From positions 1 through 64,000 of the forward strand of contig CAKOTD010000003.1 of the NCBI GenBank assembly GCA_934120015.1: a stretch of DNA of 64,000 bases, in the 5' to 3' direction. The first letter of the stretch is position 1. Each line of letters begins with the position of its first letter. Below, piece by piece: positions 1 through 8,538 of this stretch. The notes under the pieces were generated by a model. That model saw only the letters and a program-made list of their open reading frames with translations. It was not told where the DNA came from and made no database searches. The DNA comes from an uncultured Bacilli bacterium. Its GTDB lineage: Bacteria > Bacillota_I > Bacilli_A > RF39 > UBA660. Position numbers and translations under genes: made by a program.

Positions 1-115
1 TCCTTCCTTGGTTATATATTTCTATATTACCATAGAAAGGATTTATCTTTACACAAAATTATTTACAGACTCAATCTAACTTTTTACATTATTATTTTTT
101 TAAATAGTATGATTT

Positions 116-1126
116 TTATATATTTATATTTTGTAAGTATAGGAGTTTTAATCTATCAAACTCTTCTTTTGATATTTCATTTTCATCATATTTGATAAAA
201 TTGACTAGTTTTTTGTCTTTATATATATATTCTATTTTGTATTTATAGAAATATGTTCTTTTTCCTAACGTTTTTTCATAAATAGTATATCTGGATATTT
301 TGTTCTCATTCTCATCAACGAATCTATTAATAATTCTATTTTCACTGTCTGTTATGAATCTATTATTTGAATCATAATAATAATTTATAGTGTTTACTTT
401 TTCGTCAGCATTGATAATTGAAAACGACTCTATTATTGGTATAAACAATAATAAATCATGATAACTTTGGTAATTGGTGCTTTCCAAACTATAGTAAGGA
501 TAATATTTTAAATTATAATAATAAATATTTGGTACATAATTTATTAATTGAAGAATGTTATTTGATTTTTTCATGTTTTCTAATTTAAAAGTACGAATAA
601 TTTTTTTGTTAGACATGCTTGTTGTTTCTTCCACATAATCAATATTATTTTTTTTGTAATAATTGTATGTAATATTACTATCTATAATATAAGCATAATC
701 TTTCTCACCAAAACTGAATGAGTTTGTGATTTTAACTAGATTGCCATTTTCGTATATGAACTCATAGCGGCTTTTTGATTGTTCAGCTTCTTTCATATCG
801 GGATTAGCAATTATGGTTATTGTGTCTAAATTCATTTCATTGTTATATGTAATTAATATTTTTTGTGAATTTTTTCCTCTAATAGATATAACATTTCCAT
901 TTTCATCATATTCATAATTATATGTTTCACTACTTCCGTTTTTGGATGTTATAACAATTAAGTTGTTATGTTCGTCATATATAGAATGTTCGTTATCACA
1001 AATTAAATAATTATTTTCATTTACAATACAAGTAAAATCTATGTTATTTTCTTTAATCTCTATATCTTTATTATTACAGCCTGTTAATGTTAATATACTG
1101 CCTAATATAATCAAAATCTTCTTCAT
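116..1126 (-). CDS. Putative lipoprotein with YDENGN-type repeats
   Basis: The 336-residue protein begins with a lysine-start signal peptide and a lipobox (LTGC, Cys17), so it is probably lipid-anchored outside the cell. The mature part is rich in Tyr, Asn and Asp and has short motifs such as YDEHNN, YDENGN and YYDSNNR. These resemble the YD/RHS-type beta repeats of surface proteins, but no toxin or core domain is visible. A good ribosome site (GAGGGAG) precedes the ATG at 1126. It is the only minus-strand gene in the left 18 kb and may be cargo of element 1. No specific function is recognised. Confidence 0.7.
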   Translation of the reverse strand: MKKILIILGSILTLTGCNNKDIEIKENNIDFTCIVNENNYLICDNEHSIYDEHNNLIVITSKNGSSETYNYEYDENGNVISIRGKNSQKILITYNNEMNLDTITIIANPDMKEAEQSKSRYEFIYENGNLVKITNSFSFGEKDYAYIIDSNITYNYYKKNNIDYVEETTSMSNKKIIRTFKLENMKKSNNILQLINYVPNIYYYNLKYYPYYSLESTNYQSYHDLLLFIPIIESFSIINADEKVNTINYYYDSNNRFITDSENRIINRFVDENENKISRYTIYEKTLGKRTYFYKYKIEYIYKDKKLVNFIKYDENEISKEEFDRLKLLYLQNINI

Positions 1127-1365
1127 AATAACTCTCCCTCTTTTTTATTAAATTTCTATATATAATTATATATATTTTTTTTATAATTGTCTATTATTCA
1201 TGTTATGTTCTAATTCTAATATGTTTTAAATTCTATATGTTTAAATCAATTGTGCTGATATATGTGTTGTATTTTGTCATTTTTTGTCGAATTTGTTTTT
1301 CTTGTATAAAAAAATGTTACAATAATTATGAAATAATTCTTTTGGTTTTGTATTGGTGGAGGTCT

Positions 1366-2076
1366 ATGAATCAGGAAAAAATTGGTAAGTTTATTGCTGT
1401 TTTACGCAAGCAGAAAGGTTTAACACAATCTGAATTGGGTGAAAAGATTGGTATAACAAGTAAGGCGGTTAGTAAATGGGAACGTGGAGTTTGTATGCCA
1501 GATGTTACAAAATTAAACATAGTTGCTAATGTTTTGAATATTTCTGTTACTGAACTATTAAATGGTGAAAGTGAGCAAGGTGCTAATAAGGTTAATGAAT
1601 TTGCAAAGAATAGTACCAATTATTATGGGAACTTATTTTCAAAAAAAACAATTGAAAGAAATATAATTATATTGCTGATTATTTTCACATTTATATTTAT
1701 AGTTTTTACTTTATTTGAAATTAATAATTTTAGAAAAATTTTAGTGTATGATATTTCACCAATGAGCAATGGTTACTTTATAGATGATAATTTTATTAAA
1801 ACCAATAAAAGTCAAGTTTTAACATTAATTGACATTACTACATTGAATAGGTTAAATTCAATAAAAAAAGAATATTTATTTGAATTTCTGATATTCACTA
1901 ATGATACTCTTACAGAACATCGTAATGTTGTTTTGCTATATAAACATGATAATTTTTTAGTACCATTAATGGGTTATATAAAACCCATTTCAATTTATGT
2001 TATAGATGATTTAAATCAAATGATAACATTTAGCAAAACATTGAATGAAAAAAATAAAAATTTTAAAGTAAATTAA
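1366..2076 (+). CDS. XRE-family regulator with a transmembrane segment
   Basis: Residues 5-60 form a Cro/C1-type helix-turn-helix (motifs LRKQKGLTQSELG and SKAVSKWERG). A hydrophobic helix at about 97-117 follows, then about 120 residues predicted outside. Such one-component membrane regulators are common in Firmicutes and probably sense an envelope signal. The reading frame is open back to 1237, but that extension is hydrophobic and Cys-rich. The ATG at 1366 is preceded by GGAGG (1358-1362) and starts exactly at the HTH family start, so it was chosen, giving 236 aa. Targets are unknown. Confidence 0.75.
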   Translation: MNQEKIGKFIAVLRKQKGLTQSELGEKIGITSKAVSKWERGVCMPDVTKLNIVANVLNISVTELLNGESEQGANKVNEFAKNSTNYYGNLFSKKTIERNIIILLIIFTFIFIVFTLFEINNFRKILVYDISPMSNGYFIDDNFIKTNKSQVLTLIDITTLNRLNSIKKEYLFEFLIFTNDTLTEHRNVVLLYKHDNFLVPLMGYIKPISIYVIDDLNQMITFSKTLNEKNKNFKVN

Positions 2077-2178
2077 TTTCTTGATGGTTTTTCCTGCATT
2101 AAAAGAAGCATATACTAACTTAATATTTGAGTTCTTTTTTTCATTTATTCTAATAAGTTTAAATGAGGGGGCAAAAAC

Positions 2179-2373
2179 TTGGATAAGAATCCTGAAACTC
2201 TAATTGCAAAAAAAATGATACAAAAAGAGTTACTGAATGAAATTTGTAGCAAAGGTTTAATAGATTTTGCAAATACAAGTAATATCATTAAGAAATTAGA
2301 TGAAGATATTATCAGACTAAACGGATTACAAGATAAAGACGTAAAAAATATAGTGGTTAAAATTCCAATTTAA
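2179..2373 (+). CDS. Small protein upstream of serine recombinase
   Basis: This 64-residue ORF has a TTG start at 2179 with a GAGGGGG ribosome site just upstream. Its stop lies 20 bp before the recombinase start, so the two are probably co-transcribed. It is mostly helical (motif KKMIQKELLNEIC...GLIDF) and resembles the short helical, SHOCT-like ORFs often found before large serine recombinases in Firmicutes elements. A recombination accessory or directionality role would be inference only. Confidence 0.55.
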   Translation: MDKNPETLIAKKMIQKELLNEICSKGLIDFANTSNIIKKLDEDIIRLNGLQDKDVKNIVVKIPI

Positions 2374-2393
2374 AAAGGAGGGGATTAAGACCT

Positions 2394-4067
2394 ATGGATC
2401 TGTATCAAATTAGAAATGTTTTAGCACAAGGTAAAAAACTTGTTGATTTACCACTTTGTGTTACATTTTATGCTCGTGTATCAACTGATCATGAAGAACA
2501 ATTGAATTCATTAGAGAATCAAGTTATGTATTTTGAAAATTATATAAAGTCACAAGATAATTGGATATTTGTTCCTGGTTATGTAGATGAAGGTATATCA
2601 GGTACTAGTGTAAACAAAAGAGATAATTTTCTTAAAATGATTAATGATGCAAAAACAGGTAAATTTAATTTAATACTTACAAAAGAAATATCAAGATTCT
2701 CAAGAAATACTATTGATAGTATAAAATATACACAGGAGTTATTGCACAATAATGTTGGTGTATTTTTCTTAAATGATAATATAAATACATTTGATTCGGA
2801 TTCTGAGCTTCGTTTAACTATTATGTCATCTATTGCACAAGATGAAATAAGAAAATTATCAGAAAGAATTAGATTTGGTTATAGAAGAAGTATAGAAAAA
2901 GGAGTAGTTCCTGGTAATGATAATTTCTATGGATATAAAAAAAACAAAGGCAAGTTAGAAATAGTAGAGGATGAAGCAGAGCTAATTAGACTTATATTTA
3001 ATGAATATAGTAAAGAACATATGGGAACATCTAAATTAGGTCACTATTTATATGATAAATATAATATTAAGAGTAAAACAAATAAACCACTTGCTGGAAC
3101 TGTTATTAGCAAAATTATTAGAAACCCAAAATATAAAGGATATTTCTGTGCACATAAGGAAACAACAGTTGATTATCATTCTAAAAAAAGAATTAGATTT
3201 AAACCTGATGAATGGATTGTTTATAAAGACAATGAAGTTTGTCCACCAATTGTATTGGAAGAGTTATGGGATAAATGTAATGAAATATTGAATAATAATT
3301 CTTATAAACATAAAACACATACACGAACTGATATGAGATATGCACTATCTGGTAAAATTAAATGTTACCATGATGGAGCAACTTTTATAAAAGGTTGTTA
3401 CAAAAATAAAAGAACAGGTGTTGAAAGTAAGTATTGGGGTTGTTCTAATTATAGAAAATATGGTAAAGAAAAAGTAAATGGCTGTAATACTCCAATTATT
3501 CATTATCAAGAACTATTAGATATATTTAGAAAAATGGCTAATACTTTCTTAAATAAAGAAAGTAATATTATTAAAGAAATACATAATTTAATAAGTGAAA
3601 CAAAAGTAAAAACTGATTATACAAAAGAAATAAATAATATAGATAAAAAAATAGAAGATATTAAGAGTGCTAAAACAGAACTTATTAATATGAGAGCTAG
3701 AAAAGAAATAGATAGTGAAGAATATAATATTCAAAGAGAAAAATATAATTCTGACTTAAATATTTTAGAAAAGAAAAAAACAAATTATTTATGCAAACTT
3801 TCCGAAAATAATTATAAAGATAGTGTAGATAATTTTTATAAAAAAATAGAAAGTGTAATTTTAGATGATGACGAATCAGTATTTAGAATATTTGGAAGTA
3901 TAATAAATAATATATATGTTGAAGGAATTAATAGTGTTGATAACATTCATAAAGTTATGTTACATTTTAAATTAAATATACTTAGTCACAATGATAGTGA
4001 CTTAAATTTAAATGACTTTTTACTGCTTTTTAGTAACAACGACAGATGCTGTAGTTGCCATGGCTGA
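2394..4067 (+). CDS. Large serine recombinase (integrase of element 1)
   Basis: Predicted site-specific recombinase that integrates and excises the left element. The resolvase domain starts with FYARVSTD and catalytic Ser30, followed by the recombinase domain (about 190-300). A Cys-rich zinc ribbon lies at about 322-364 (IKCY, KGCY, WGCS, NGCN) and a coiled coil at about 405-470. The start ATG has an AAGGAGG site 14 bp upstream. The last roughly nine codons (from about 4042) and the TGA stop are dacF DNA read in another frame, so the C-terminus depends on the integration site. The 557-aa length is normal for the family. Confidence 0.93.
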   Translation: MDLYQIRNVLAQGKKLVDLPLCVTFYARVSTDHEEQLNSLENQVMYFENYIKSQDNWIFVPGYVDEGISGTSVNKRDNFLKMINDAKTGKFNLILTKEISRFSRNTIDSIKYTQELLHNNVGVFFLNDNINTFDSDSELRLTIMSSIAQDEIRKLSERIRFGYRRSIEKGVVPGNDNFYGYKKNKGKLEIVEDEAELIRLIFNEYSKEHMGTSKLGHYLYDKYNIKSKTNKPLAGTVISKIIRNPKYKGYFCAHKETTVDYHSKKRIRFKPDEWIVYKDNEVCPPIVLEELWDKCNEILNNNSYKHKTHTRTDMRYALSGKIKCYHDGATFIKGCYKNKRTGVESKYWGCSNYRKYGKEKVNGCNTPIIHYQELLDIFRKMANTFLNKESNIIKEIHNLISETKVKTDYTKEINNIDKKIEDIKSAKTELINMRARKEIDSEEYNIQREKYNSDLNILEKKKTNYLCKLSENNYKDSVDNFYKKIESVILDDDESVFRIFGSIINNIYVEGINSVDNIHKVMLHFKLNILSHNDSDLNLNDFLLLFSNNDRCCSCHG

Positions 4068-4320
4068 AAAAATTGCTGGAACAGAAGATGGATTTGTTAA
4101 GATGATGAATGATAGGGCAAAGGAGCTTGGTTTAAATGATACTAGTTTTAAAAATCCTCATGGGTTAGATACAGCTAATCATTATTCTAGTGCCTATGAT
4201 ATGATGCTTATTGCTAAAGAACTTGTTAAGCATGATGAGGTTTTAAAATATACTTCTATTTACGAGGATTATTTACGACAAAATACAGATAAACAGATTT
4301 GGCTTGTTAATACAAATAAA
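4042..4320 (+). pseudogene. dacF: dacF middle fragment (D-Ala-D-Ala carboxypeptidase)
   Basis: Reading in the frame of 4045 gives DAVVAMAEKIAGTEDGF, then a stretch ending WLVNTNK. This is the block between the SxN and KTG motifs of DacF-type (peptidase S11) penicillin-binding carboxypeptidases, which trim the terminal D-Ala of peptidoglycan stem peptides. No start codon or ribosome site exists. The left end is cut within the SxN-coding region by element 1. The right end is cut at Asn-Lys by element 2, and translation would stop at 4332 inside element DNA. Continuation is at 13031-13547. In this configuration the gene cannot make an active enzyme. Confidence 0.88.
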
Positions 4321-4344
4321 GTCGTGTACTAAAAATGCTATAGT
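4317..4344. other. attL of element 2
   Basis: The host sequence ends with TAAA (4317-4320) and the element begins with gtcgtg. The 9-mer TGCTATAGT (4336-4344) is the exact inverse of ACTATAGCA at 13007-13015. Both 9-mers are centred 21.5 bp from the centre of their TAAA core copies, which is what paired recombinase half-sites should look like. Confidence 0.75.
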
Positions 4345-4367
4345 GAAAAATTACTATAGTGTTTTTT
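4338..4367 (+). terminator. Possible terminator at element 2 left end
   Basis: CTATAGT (4338-4344) pairs with ACTATAG (4353-4359), followed by a run of six T. It overlaps the att half-site, so the inverted repeat may serve the recombinase rather than termination. Confidence 0.4.
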
Positions 4368-4507
4368 ATTTATAAATAAGAATTTTATTAAGAACTAACA
4401 TACAAAATAAATTTGTTTGTAAGTGAATATTACTATAGTGTTTTGGAATATTTGAATAACATAATCGTATAATTAGATGAATGAGTTAGAAAAAAGGAGG
4501 TTGATAT

Positions 4508-4612
4508 ATGACTTGTTTATCTAAAAACATTAGTTTAGAGATTATGAAGTTTTTCTTAAATACTAGTGTTCCAAAAATTTTAAGTGAAAGGAAAGGTATT
4601 GCTTCTAATTAG
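4508..4612 (+). CDS. 34-residue ORF before recombinase 2
   Basis: An ATG at 4508 follows a strong AAGGAGG site at a normal distance. The predicted peptide starts MTCLSKNISLEIM and ends at a TAG at 4610-4612. The recombinase ATG is 19 bp further on and has its own AGGAGTG site. It has no recognised domain; conserved short ORFs often precede recombinases in such elements. Confidence 0.5.
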   Translation: MTCLSKNISLEIMKFFLNTSVPKILSERKGIASN

Positions 4613-4631
4613 GAAGGAGTGATATTAACTT

Positions 4632-6062
4632 ATGCAGACAGCAATTTATTGCAGGGTATCTACTGAAGAACAAGCTACTGAAGGATTTAGTATTCATGCT
4701 CAAAAAGATAAATTAACTAAATATGCAGAAAGTAATGATTGGGATATAGTAGATTACTATGTTGATGATGGTATAAGTGGTAAAAATTTAACTGATAGGA
4801 AAGAAGTATCAAGACTAATTGAGGATGTAAAGAAAGGAAAAATAAATAATGTTTTAATATACAAACTAGATAGACTTACTAGAAGTGTTAAAGACCTTAT
4901 TTATTTAATAGAACTATTTGATAGTCATAATTGTACTTTTAACTCTCAAACAGAGAAAATAGATACTTCAAATGCTGTTGGAAGAATGTTTGTTAAGATT
5001 ATTGGAATATTTGCAGAATTTGAAAGAGAAAATTTAGCAGAAAGAGTTACTTTTGGATATGAACAAAAAACTAAAGAAGGTAATTATACTAATTGTAATG
5101 GTGTTTTTGGCTATGATTATTTAGTCGGTAAAGGAAAACTTAAAGTTAATAAAAATGAAGCAATTTATGTTAAGAAAATATTTAATTGGTATTTAGATGG
5201 TGAATCCATGGTTAAAATTGCTAAAAAGTTAAAAGACTTAAATGTACCAACTAAAAGAGGGGGACATTGGAATCAGTCAACTATTTATTCGATACTTACT
5301 AATCCTCTTTATATTGGAAATGTAAGGTATGGAGTAGGAAGAAAAAATGGCTTTGAAGTAAGTGGTAAGAACATAACGCCTATAATTAACGAAGACTTAT
5401 TTAATAGTGTTAGCAATTTAATGAAGAAAAGAAAGAAATTTCATAATAAGAAATACTCTTCTGACGATACTTATTATTTTAGAGTCTTAAGATGTAGTTT
5501 ATGTGGAGGGAAATATCATGCTAGGCAACAACTTCAAAGTGGTAAAAAGTATATTACTTATCAGTGTAATGGGCATAACAATAATAGTTGTAATGCTCCA
5601 GGATTTTCTCATCTTAAAATAGAAAATGCATTTATTAATTATTTAGAAAATATTAAAGATTTAGAATTTGATAAAAGTATTTTAAGAAAAGAAAAAAAGA
5701 TAATAGAAAACAATGATACTTTAGATTTACAAGAACAAATTGAAAAATTAAATAAAAAGAAAAAAGATATGACAGAATTATTTAGTACTGATGAAATTGA
5801 TTATGATACTTTTAAAGAAGTAAAAAGTGTAATTGATTCTAAATTGGAAGTGTTAAATAATGAGTTAGATAAAATTAATAAATATTCAAATGAAGAAGAT
5901 CTAACTAATGAAGAAATTATTAAAGAAGTTATAGTTAATTTAAAAAATAATTTTATTCATTTAAACAATCATGAAAAGAAAATGTTTCTAGAAAGATTTG
6001 TTAAAGAAATAAAAGTAAGAAAGGAAGATAATGATGTAATAATTGATGAAGTAATATTTTAA
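4632..6062 (+). CDS. Large serine recombinase (integrase of element 2)
   Basis: Site-specific recombinase of 476 aa, predicted to move the element that splits dacF at 4320/13031. The N-terminus reads AIYCRVSTEEQ with catalytic Ser10 and the conserved YKLDRLTRS block of resolvases. A recombinase domain follows, with a zinc ribbon near 285-323 (LRCSLCGG and YQCNGH...SCNAPG) and a coiled coil near 345-420. It is only distantly similar to recombinase 1, so two unrelated insertions chose the same host gene. It lies about 310 bp from attL, the usual position for an integrase. Confidence 0.93.
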   Translation: MQTAIYCRVSTEEQATEGFSIHAQKDKLTKYAESNDWDIVDYYVDDGISGKNLTDRKEVSRLIEDVKKGKINNVLIYKLDRLTRSVKDLIYLIELFDSHNCTFNSQTEKIDTSNAVGRMFVKIIGIFAEFERENLAERVTFGYEQKTKEGNYTNCNGVFGYDYLVGKGKLKVNKNEAIYVKKIFNWYLDGESMVKIAKKLKDLNVPTKRGGHWNQSTIYSILTNPLYIGNVRYGVGRKNGFEVSGKNITPIINEDLFNSVSNLMKKRKKFHNKKYSSDDTYYFRVLRCSLCGGKYHARQQLQSGKKYITYQCNGHNNNSCNAPGFSHLKIENAFINYLENIKDLEFDKSILRKEKKIIENNDTLDLQEQIEKLNKKKKDMTELFSTDEIDYDTFKEVKSVIDSKLEVLNNELDKINKYSNEEDLTNEEIIKEVIVNLKNNFIHLNNHEKKMFLERFVKEIKVRKEDNDVIIDEVIF

Positions 6063-6064
6063 AT

Positions 6065-6089
6065 GGTTCACTTAGATGTGAGCCTTTTT
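6065..6089 (+). terminator. Terminator after recombinase 2
   Basis: GGTTCAC (6065-6071) pairs with GTGAGCC (6078-6084) with one G-T wobble, followed by five T. It starts three bases after the recombinase stop. Confidence 0.75.
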
Positions 6090-6146
6090 ATATGGAATAG
6101 TTTTAATTTAGAAAGGTAGATGATTTAATGAAAAATTTTAAAGGAA

Positions 6147-6695
6147 GTGTTTATTATAGATAAATATGTTTTGGTATATGCTTATGTACCAGAGCATTTT
6201 TTATCTAGAAAGGATTTATCTTATTTAGATAAATTAATTTATATAAGAATAGTAGGTTTTTGTAGGAATGATAAATACAATAATACTTGTTTTGCTAGTA
6301 ATGGTTATTTTGCTAATTTATTTGGAGTTAAGCCAAAGGCAATATCTGTTACGATAAAAAAGTTAAAAGATTTAGATTTAATAAATGTTAAATATATTAG
6401 AAATGAAAATCTTGTTAAACAAAGAAGTATTACTCTAAAAAGAAATGTATGGAATCAAATAAGTAATAACGAAGTAGTAAATAAGGAAGAAGAGATTACT
6501 TATATGAAGGAATATAATAATAAGATAAATAATAATAAAGAAATATTTAATAAAATTATATCCTATGATACAGATGGTGTTATGCTATGGCATGGTAAAA
6601 GATGTGAATCAGTAGAACCTACTGAAGAAGAAAGAAAAGAAATGGAAGATTTATTAAGTGAATTTAGAGATGGTGATGATTTGACAAATGAATAA
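6147..6695 (+). CDS. Winged-helix (HTH_36-like) protein
   Basis: The 182-aa protein begins YVPEHFLSRKDLSYLDKL. It contains the pattern of the HTH_36/replication-initiator-like winged helix: LDKLIYIRIVGFC, CFASNGYFANLFGV, then AISVTIKKLKDLDLI at about 75-90. The C-terminal third is charged and acidic. In mobile elements these proteins act in replication initiation or gene control; which applies here is not visible. GTG at 6147 was kept because AAAGGA lies just upstream. An alternative ATG at 6128 is in another frame and gives only 11 codons. Confidence 0.65.
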   Translation: MFIIDKYVLVYAYVPEHFLSRKDLSYLDKLIYIRIVGFCRNDKYNNTCFASNGYFANLFGVKPKAISVTIKKLKDLDLINVKYIRNENLVKQRSITLKRNVWNQISNNEVVNKEEEITYMKEYNNKINNNKEIFNKIISYDTDGVMLWHGKRCESVEPTEEERKEMEDLLSEFRDGDDLTNE

Positions 6696-6724
6696 ACAAA
6701 TATTAAAATTAAATAAAGAATAGA

Positions 6725-6768
6725 AAGTGCTAGTACAGACTTTTATGTTTTGTATTAGCACTTTTTTC
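6725..6768 (+). terminator. Strong terminator after the winged-helix gene
   Basis: AAGTGCTAGTACA (6725-6737) pairs with TGTATTAGCACTT (6751-6763) over 13 bp with one wobble, followed by a T-rich tail. Confidence 0.85.
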
Positions 6769-6779
6769 TTTGATGAAAG

Positions 6780-7150
6780 AGAGGTGTTCATAAAAATATA
6801 ATATGTCGAAGTCCATCCATAGTTTTTACTAGTATGGTAGTAAGTTGGATTATTCTATGGATTGAATTTTACTAGAAAAATAAAGGATAAAAAAAGATTT
6901 ATGGATGAATTCTTCCATAATTTATGGTTGATTTTGCAAGTGCAAAATAAGATTTGATAGCATTGTTTGTCCTTTATTTATGGGAAATAAATAAGAATAT
7001 GCTATCAATTCCTTTATCCTGCTTCAAAAATAATCCTAAAAAAATAGAAAGAAAAGGTGATGTGTATCGGGTTATTCCCTAAAAGAAAGGAAAATTATTA
7101 TTGTTAAAAATTAGATTAAATATATTATGTAAGGAGTTATTTATAGTTTA
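6780..7150 (+). other. Structured intergenic region, candidate ncRNA
   Basis: About 370 bp without a plausible gene. It contains nested inverted repeats: ATCCATAG (6815-6822) with CTATGGAT (6855-6862), enclosing TTACTA/TAGTAA; and TTGATAGCAT (6954-6963) with ATGCTATCAA (6999-7008), enclosing a TTTATTT/AAATAAA helix. There is also a near-palindrome CCATAATTTATGG. No known riboswitch class was recognised. It could be a regulatory RNA, a leader of the downstream sigma-like gene, or an origin-like or transfer site of the element. Confidence 0.4.
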
Positions 7151-7165
7151 AGATAGGAGATTAGT

Positions 7166-7696
7166 TTGAGAGAAGAAACTATCTTAAATTACCAAAACTT
7201 AGTATATAAAATATTATCTCATTATAGAAATTTATATAATTATAATAAAGACTTTGAAGAAGATTATTTTCATGATGGTATGGTAGCTTTAATACAAGCA
7301 TACGATACATATAAAGATGGTAATAATGTTAAATTTATAACATATGCATCAAGATGTATTCATAATAAGTATAAAGATATATTTAAAAAGAAATCTTTTA
7401 ATGAAGAACCATTAGATTTACAAATAAAAGATGATTTATACTTGCTTGATATTATTCCATCAAAAGAAGAAAAGATTCTGGATATGTTAATAAAAAAAGA
7501 AACAAAAGAAGAATTAGAGTATTCATTAAATAATTTAAGTAATGATGATAACTTTATTATATGTAGTTTGTATGGTATTAAAACTAAAAAAATAACTCAA
7601 AAGAATTTAGCAAAGATACTTAATTGTACTCAAAGTTGTATTGCTAAAAAACATAATAAAATATTAAATCTAATTAAAGGATACTTAGAATATTAA
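7166..7696 (+). CDS. Sigma-70-family-like factor
   Basis: The 176-aa protein has a region-2-like N-terminus (NYQNLVYKIL, then DYFHDGMVALIQAYDTY and KFITYASRCIHNKY). Its region-4-like C-terminus (ITQKNLAKILNCTQSCIAKKH) fits a small alternative sigma factor of the type carried by mobile elements. TTG at 7166 is the start, with AGGAG 11 bp upstream. It lies immediately before the Zur promoter. It may read element promoters, but no recognition site can be assigned from this window alone. Confidence 0.7.
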   Translation: MREETILNYQNLVYKILSHYRNLYNYNKDFEEDYFHDGMVALIQAYDTYKDGNNVKFITYASRCIHNKYKDIFKKKSFNEEPLDLQIKDDLYLLDIIPSKEEKILDMLIKKETKEELEYSLNNLSNDDNFIICSLYGIKTKKITQKNLAKILNCTQSCIAKKHNKILNLIKGYLEY

Positions 7697-7713
7697 TTCT
7701 AGGTATTTTTTTT
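7685..7713 (+). terminator. Weak terminator after sigma-like gene
   Basis: TAGAAT and ATTCTA pair around the stop codon, followed by a run of eight T. The stem is short and AT-rich. Confidence 0.45.
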
Positions 7714-7722
7714 AACTATTTA

Positions 7723-7771
7723 TTGTCTATTTTTAATATTAGTGCTATAATGAATATGAAAATGATTTTCA
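7723..7771 (+). promoter_or_regulatory. Promoter with Zur/Fur-type 7-1-7 box
   Basis: The -35 box TTGTCT (7723-7728) and -10 box TATAAT (7746-7751) are 17 bp apart. TGAAAATGATTTTCA (7757-7771) is a perfect 7-1-7 inverted repeat with the spacing used by Fur, Zur and PerR proteins, and it covers the start of transcription. Because the first gene is a Fur-family regulator followed by zinc transport genes, the box most likely mediates zinc-dependent autorepression of the whole operon. Confidence 0.8.
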
Positions 7772-7785
7772 AATTGGGTGATTTA

Positions 7786-8190
7786 ATGAGTAATAGAGAA
7801 AATTATAATACAAAACAGAAGGAACTAATAAATAATTATATAAAAAATATGAATGATTTATTTAGTTCAAAAGAACTTTATGAAAAAATGAAGAATGATA
7901 ATCTAAATATTGGGCTTACAACAATATATAGACATTTGGAAGAATTAGAAAAAAATAATGTCTTAAAGAAGATATATAAAAATGGAATTGCAAAATATCA
8001 ATATTTAGAATGCTGTGAATGTGATAATCATTTCTACTTAAAATGTGATAAGTGTGGTGCTGTTACTCATGTTGACTGTGACTGTATTAATGATTTTACT
8101 AATCATGTTTTAAAGAACCATTCATTTAAAGTAAAAAATGATAATATAATAATTACAGGATTGTGTAATAAATGTAAAAACAAAAGATAG
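7786..8190 (+). CDS. zur: Fur-family regulator, probably Zur
   Basis: A 134-aa protein with a winged helix at residues 10-75 (TKQKELINNYI, LTTIYRHLEELEKNNVLKK). The C-terminus carries the paired structural-zinc cysteines of the family (LKCDKCGAV and GLCNKCKN) plus further Cys/His around YLECCECDNHFY. It heads an operon for a ZnuABC-type transporter, so zinc sensing is the best reading; manganese or iron cannot be excluded from sequence. ATG 7786 was chosen over an upstream in-frame start at 7723, which would overlap the promoter. The 7-1-7 box upstream implies autoregulation. Confidence 0.85.
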   Translation: MSNRENYNTKQKELINNYIKNMNDLFSSKELYEKMKNDNLNIGLTTIYRHLEELEKNNVLKKIYKNGIAKYQYLECCECDNHFYLKCDKCGAVTHVDCDCINDFTNHVLKNHSFKVKNDNIIITGLCNKCKNKR

Positions 8191-8201
8191 GAGGAATTTT
8201 T

Positions 8202-8498
8202 ATGAGTAGCAAAAGAATATATAAATTTTTAGTTATTAGTTTATTAGTATCAATAATACTAAATTTTTGCTTTTTACTAAAAAATTATAATCATGACTGC
8301 ACTCATACTGAAGATTGTCCTATATGTATATTAATTCATCAAACTGAAGATAACTTAAAAAATCTAGGTTTAGGTTTTGGTGGAGTAACCATAGTCTTAT
8401 TGTGCATAATTTTGATAAAAAATGTTTATTATAAGAATTATAAATATAATATTATAGATTCCACATTAGTAGGTCTAAAAGTGAGGTTAAATGACTAA
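8202..8498 (+). CDS. Small Cys/His membrane protein of the zinc operon
   Basis: The 98-aa protein has an N-terminal membrane helix (about 8-27), an exposed segment HDCTHTEDCPICILIHQ with two His and three Cys, and a second helix (about 55-75). This looks like a periplasm-facing metal ligand loop held between two helices. It lies 11 bp after zur with a GGAGG site and directly before the ZnuA lipoprotein. A metal-capturing or transfer helper for the transporter is a reasonable inference, but no characterised homologue is recognised. Confidence 0.7.
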   Translation: MSSKRIYKFLVISLLVSIILNFCFLLKNYNHDCTHTEDCPICILIHQTEDNLKNLGLGFGGVTIVLLCIILIKNVYYKNYKYNIIDSTLVGLKVRLND

Positions 8499-8501
8499 AA
8501 T

Positions 8502-8533
8502 CCATCTTTAGAATAGTAAATTAAAGATGGAGG
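8502..8533 (+). promoter_or_regulatory. Hairpin overlapping the znuA ribosome site
   Basis: CCATCTTTA (8502-8510) pairs perfectly with TAAAGATGG (8522-8530). The last two G belong to the GGAGG ribosome site of the next gene. The hairpin could set relative expression or stabilise mRNA between the small gene and znuA. There is no T tail, so it is not a terminator. Confidence 0.5.
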
Positions 8534-8538
8534 ATATA

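Larger units (their letters stand above)
1..4042. mobile_element. Right part of integrated element 1, inside dacF
   Basis: A large serine recombinase (2394-4067) sits directly against a dacF fragment whose reading begins at about 4045. This is the usual layout of an integrase gene at the end of an element inserted in a host gene. The 5' half of dacF is not found upstream in the window, so the left end should lie outside it. The lipoprotein and XRE genes at 116-2076 are assigned to the element only by position. The right boundary is placed between 4030 and 4045, where DacF-like reading starts. The exact core cannot be fixed without the left end or an uninterrupted relative. Confidence 0.45.

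Noticed and set aside
1..115. Possible gene end at the left border
   Set aside because: No coding signal or terminator could be supported in these 115 bases.
4012..4332. Independent 106-codon gene with start at 4012
   Set aside because: The first ten codons are recombinase DNA read in another frame; the rest is an internal dacF fragment.
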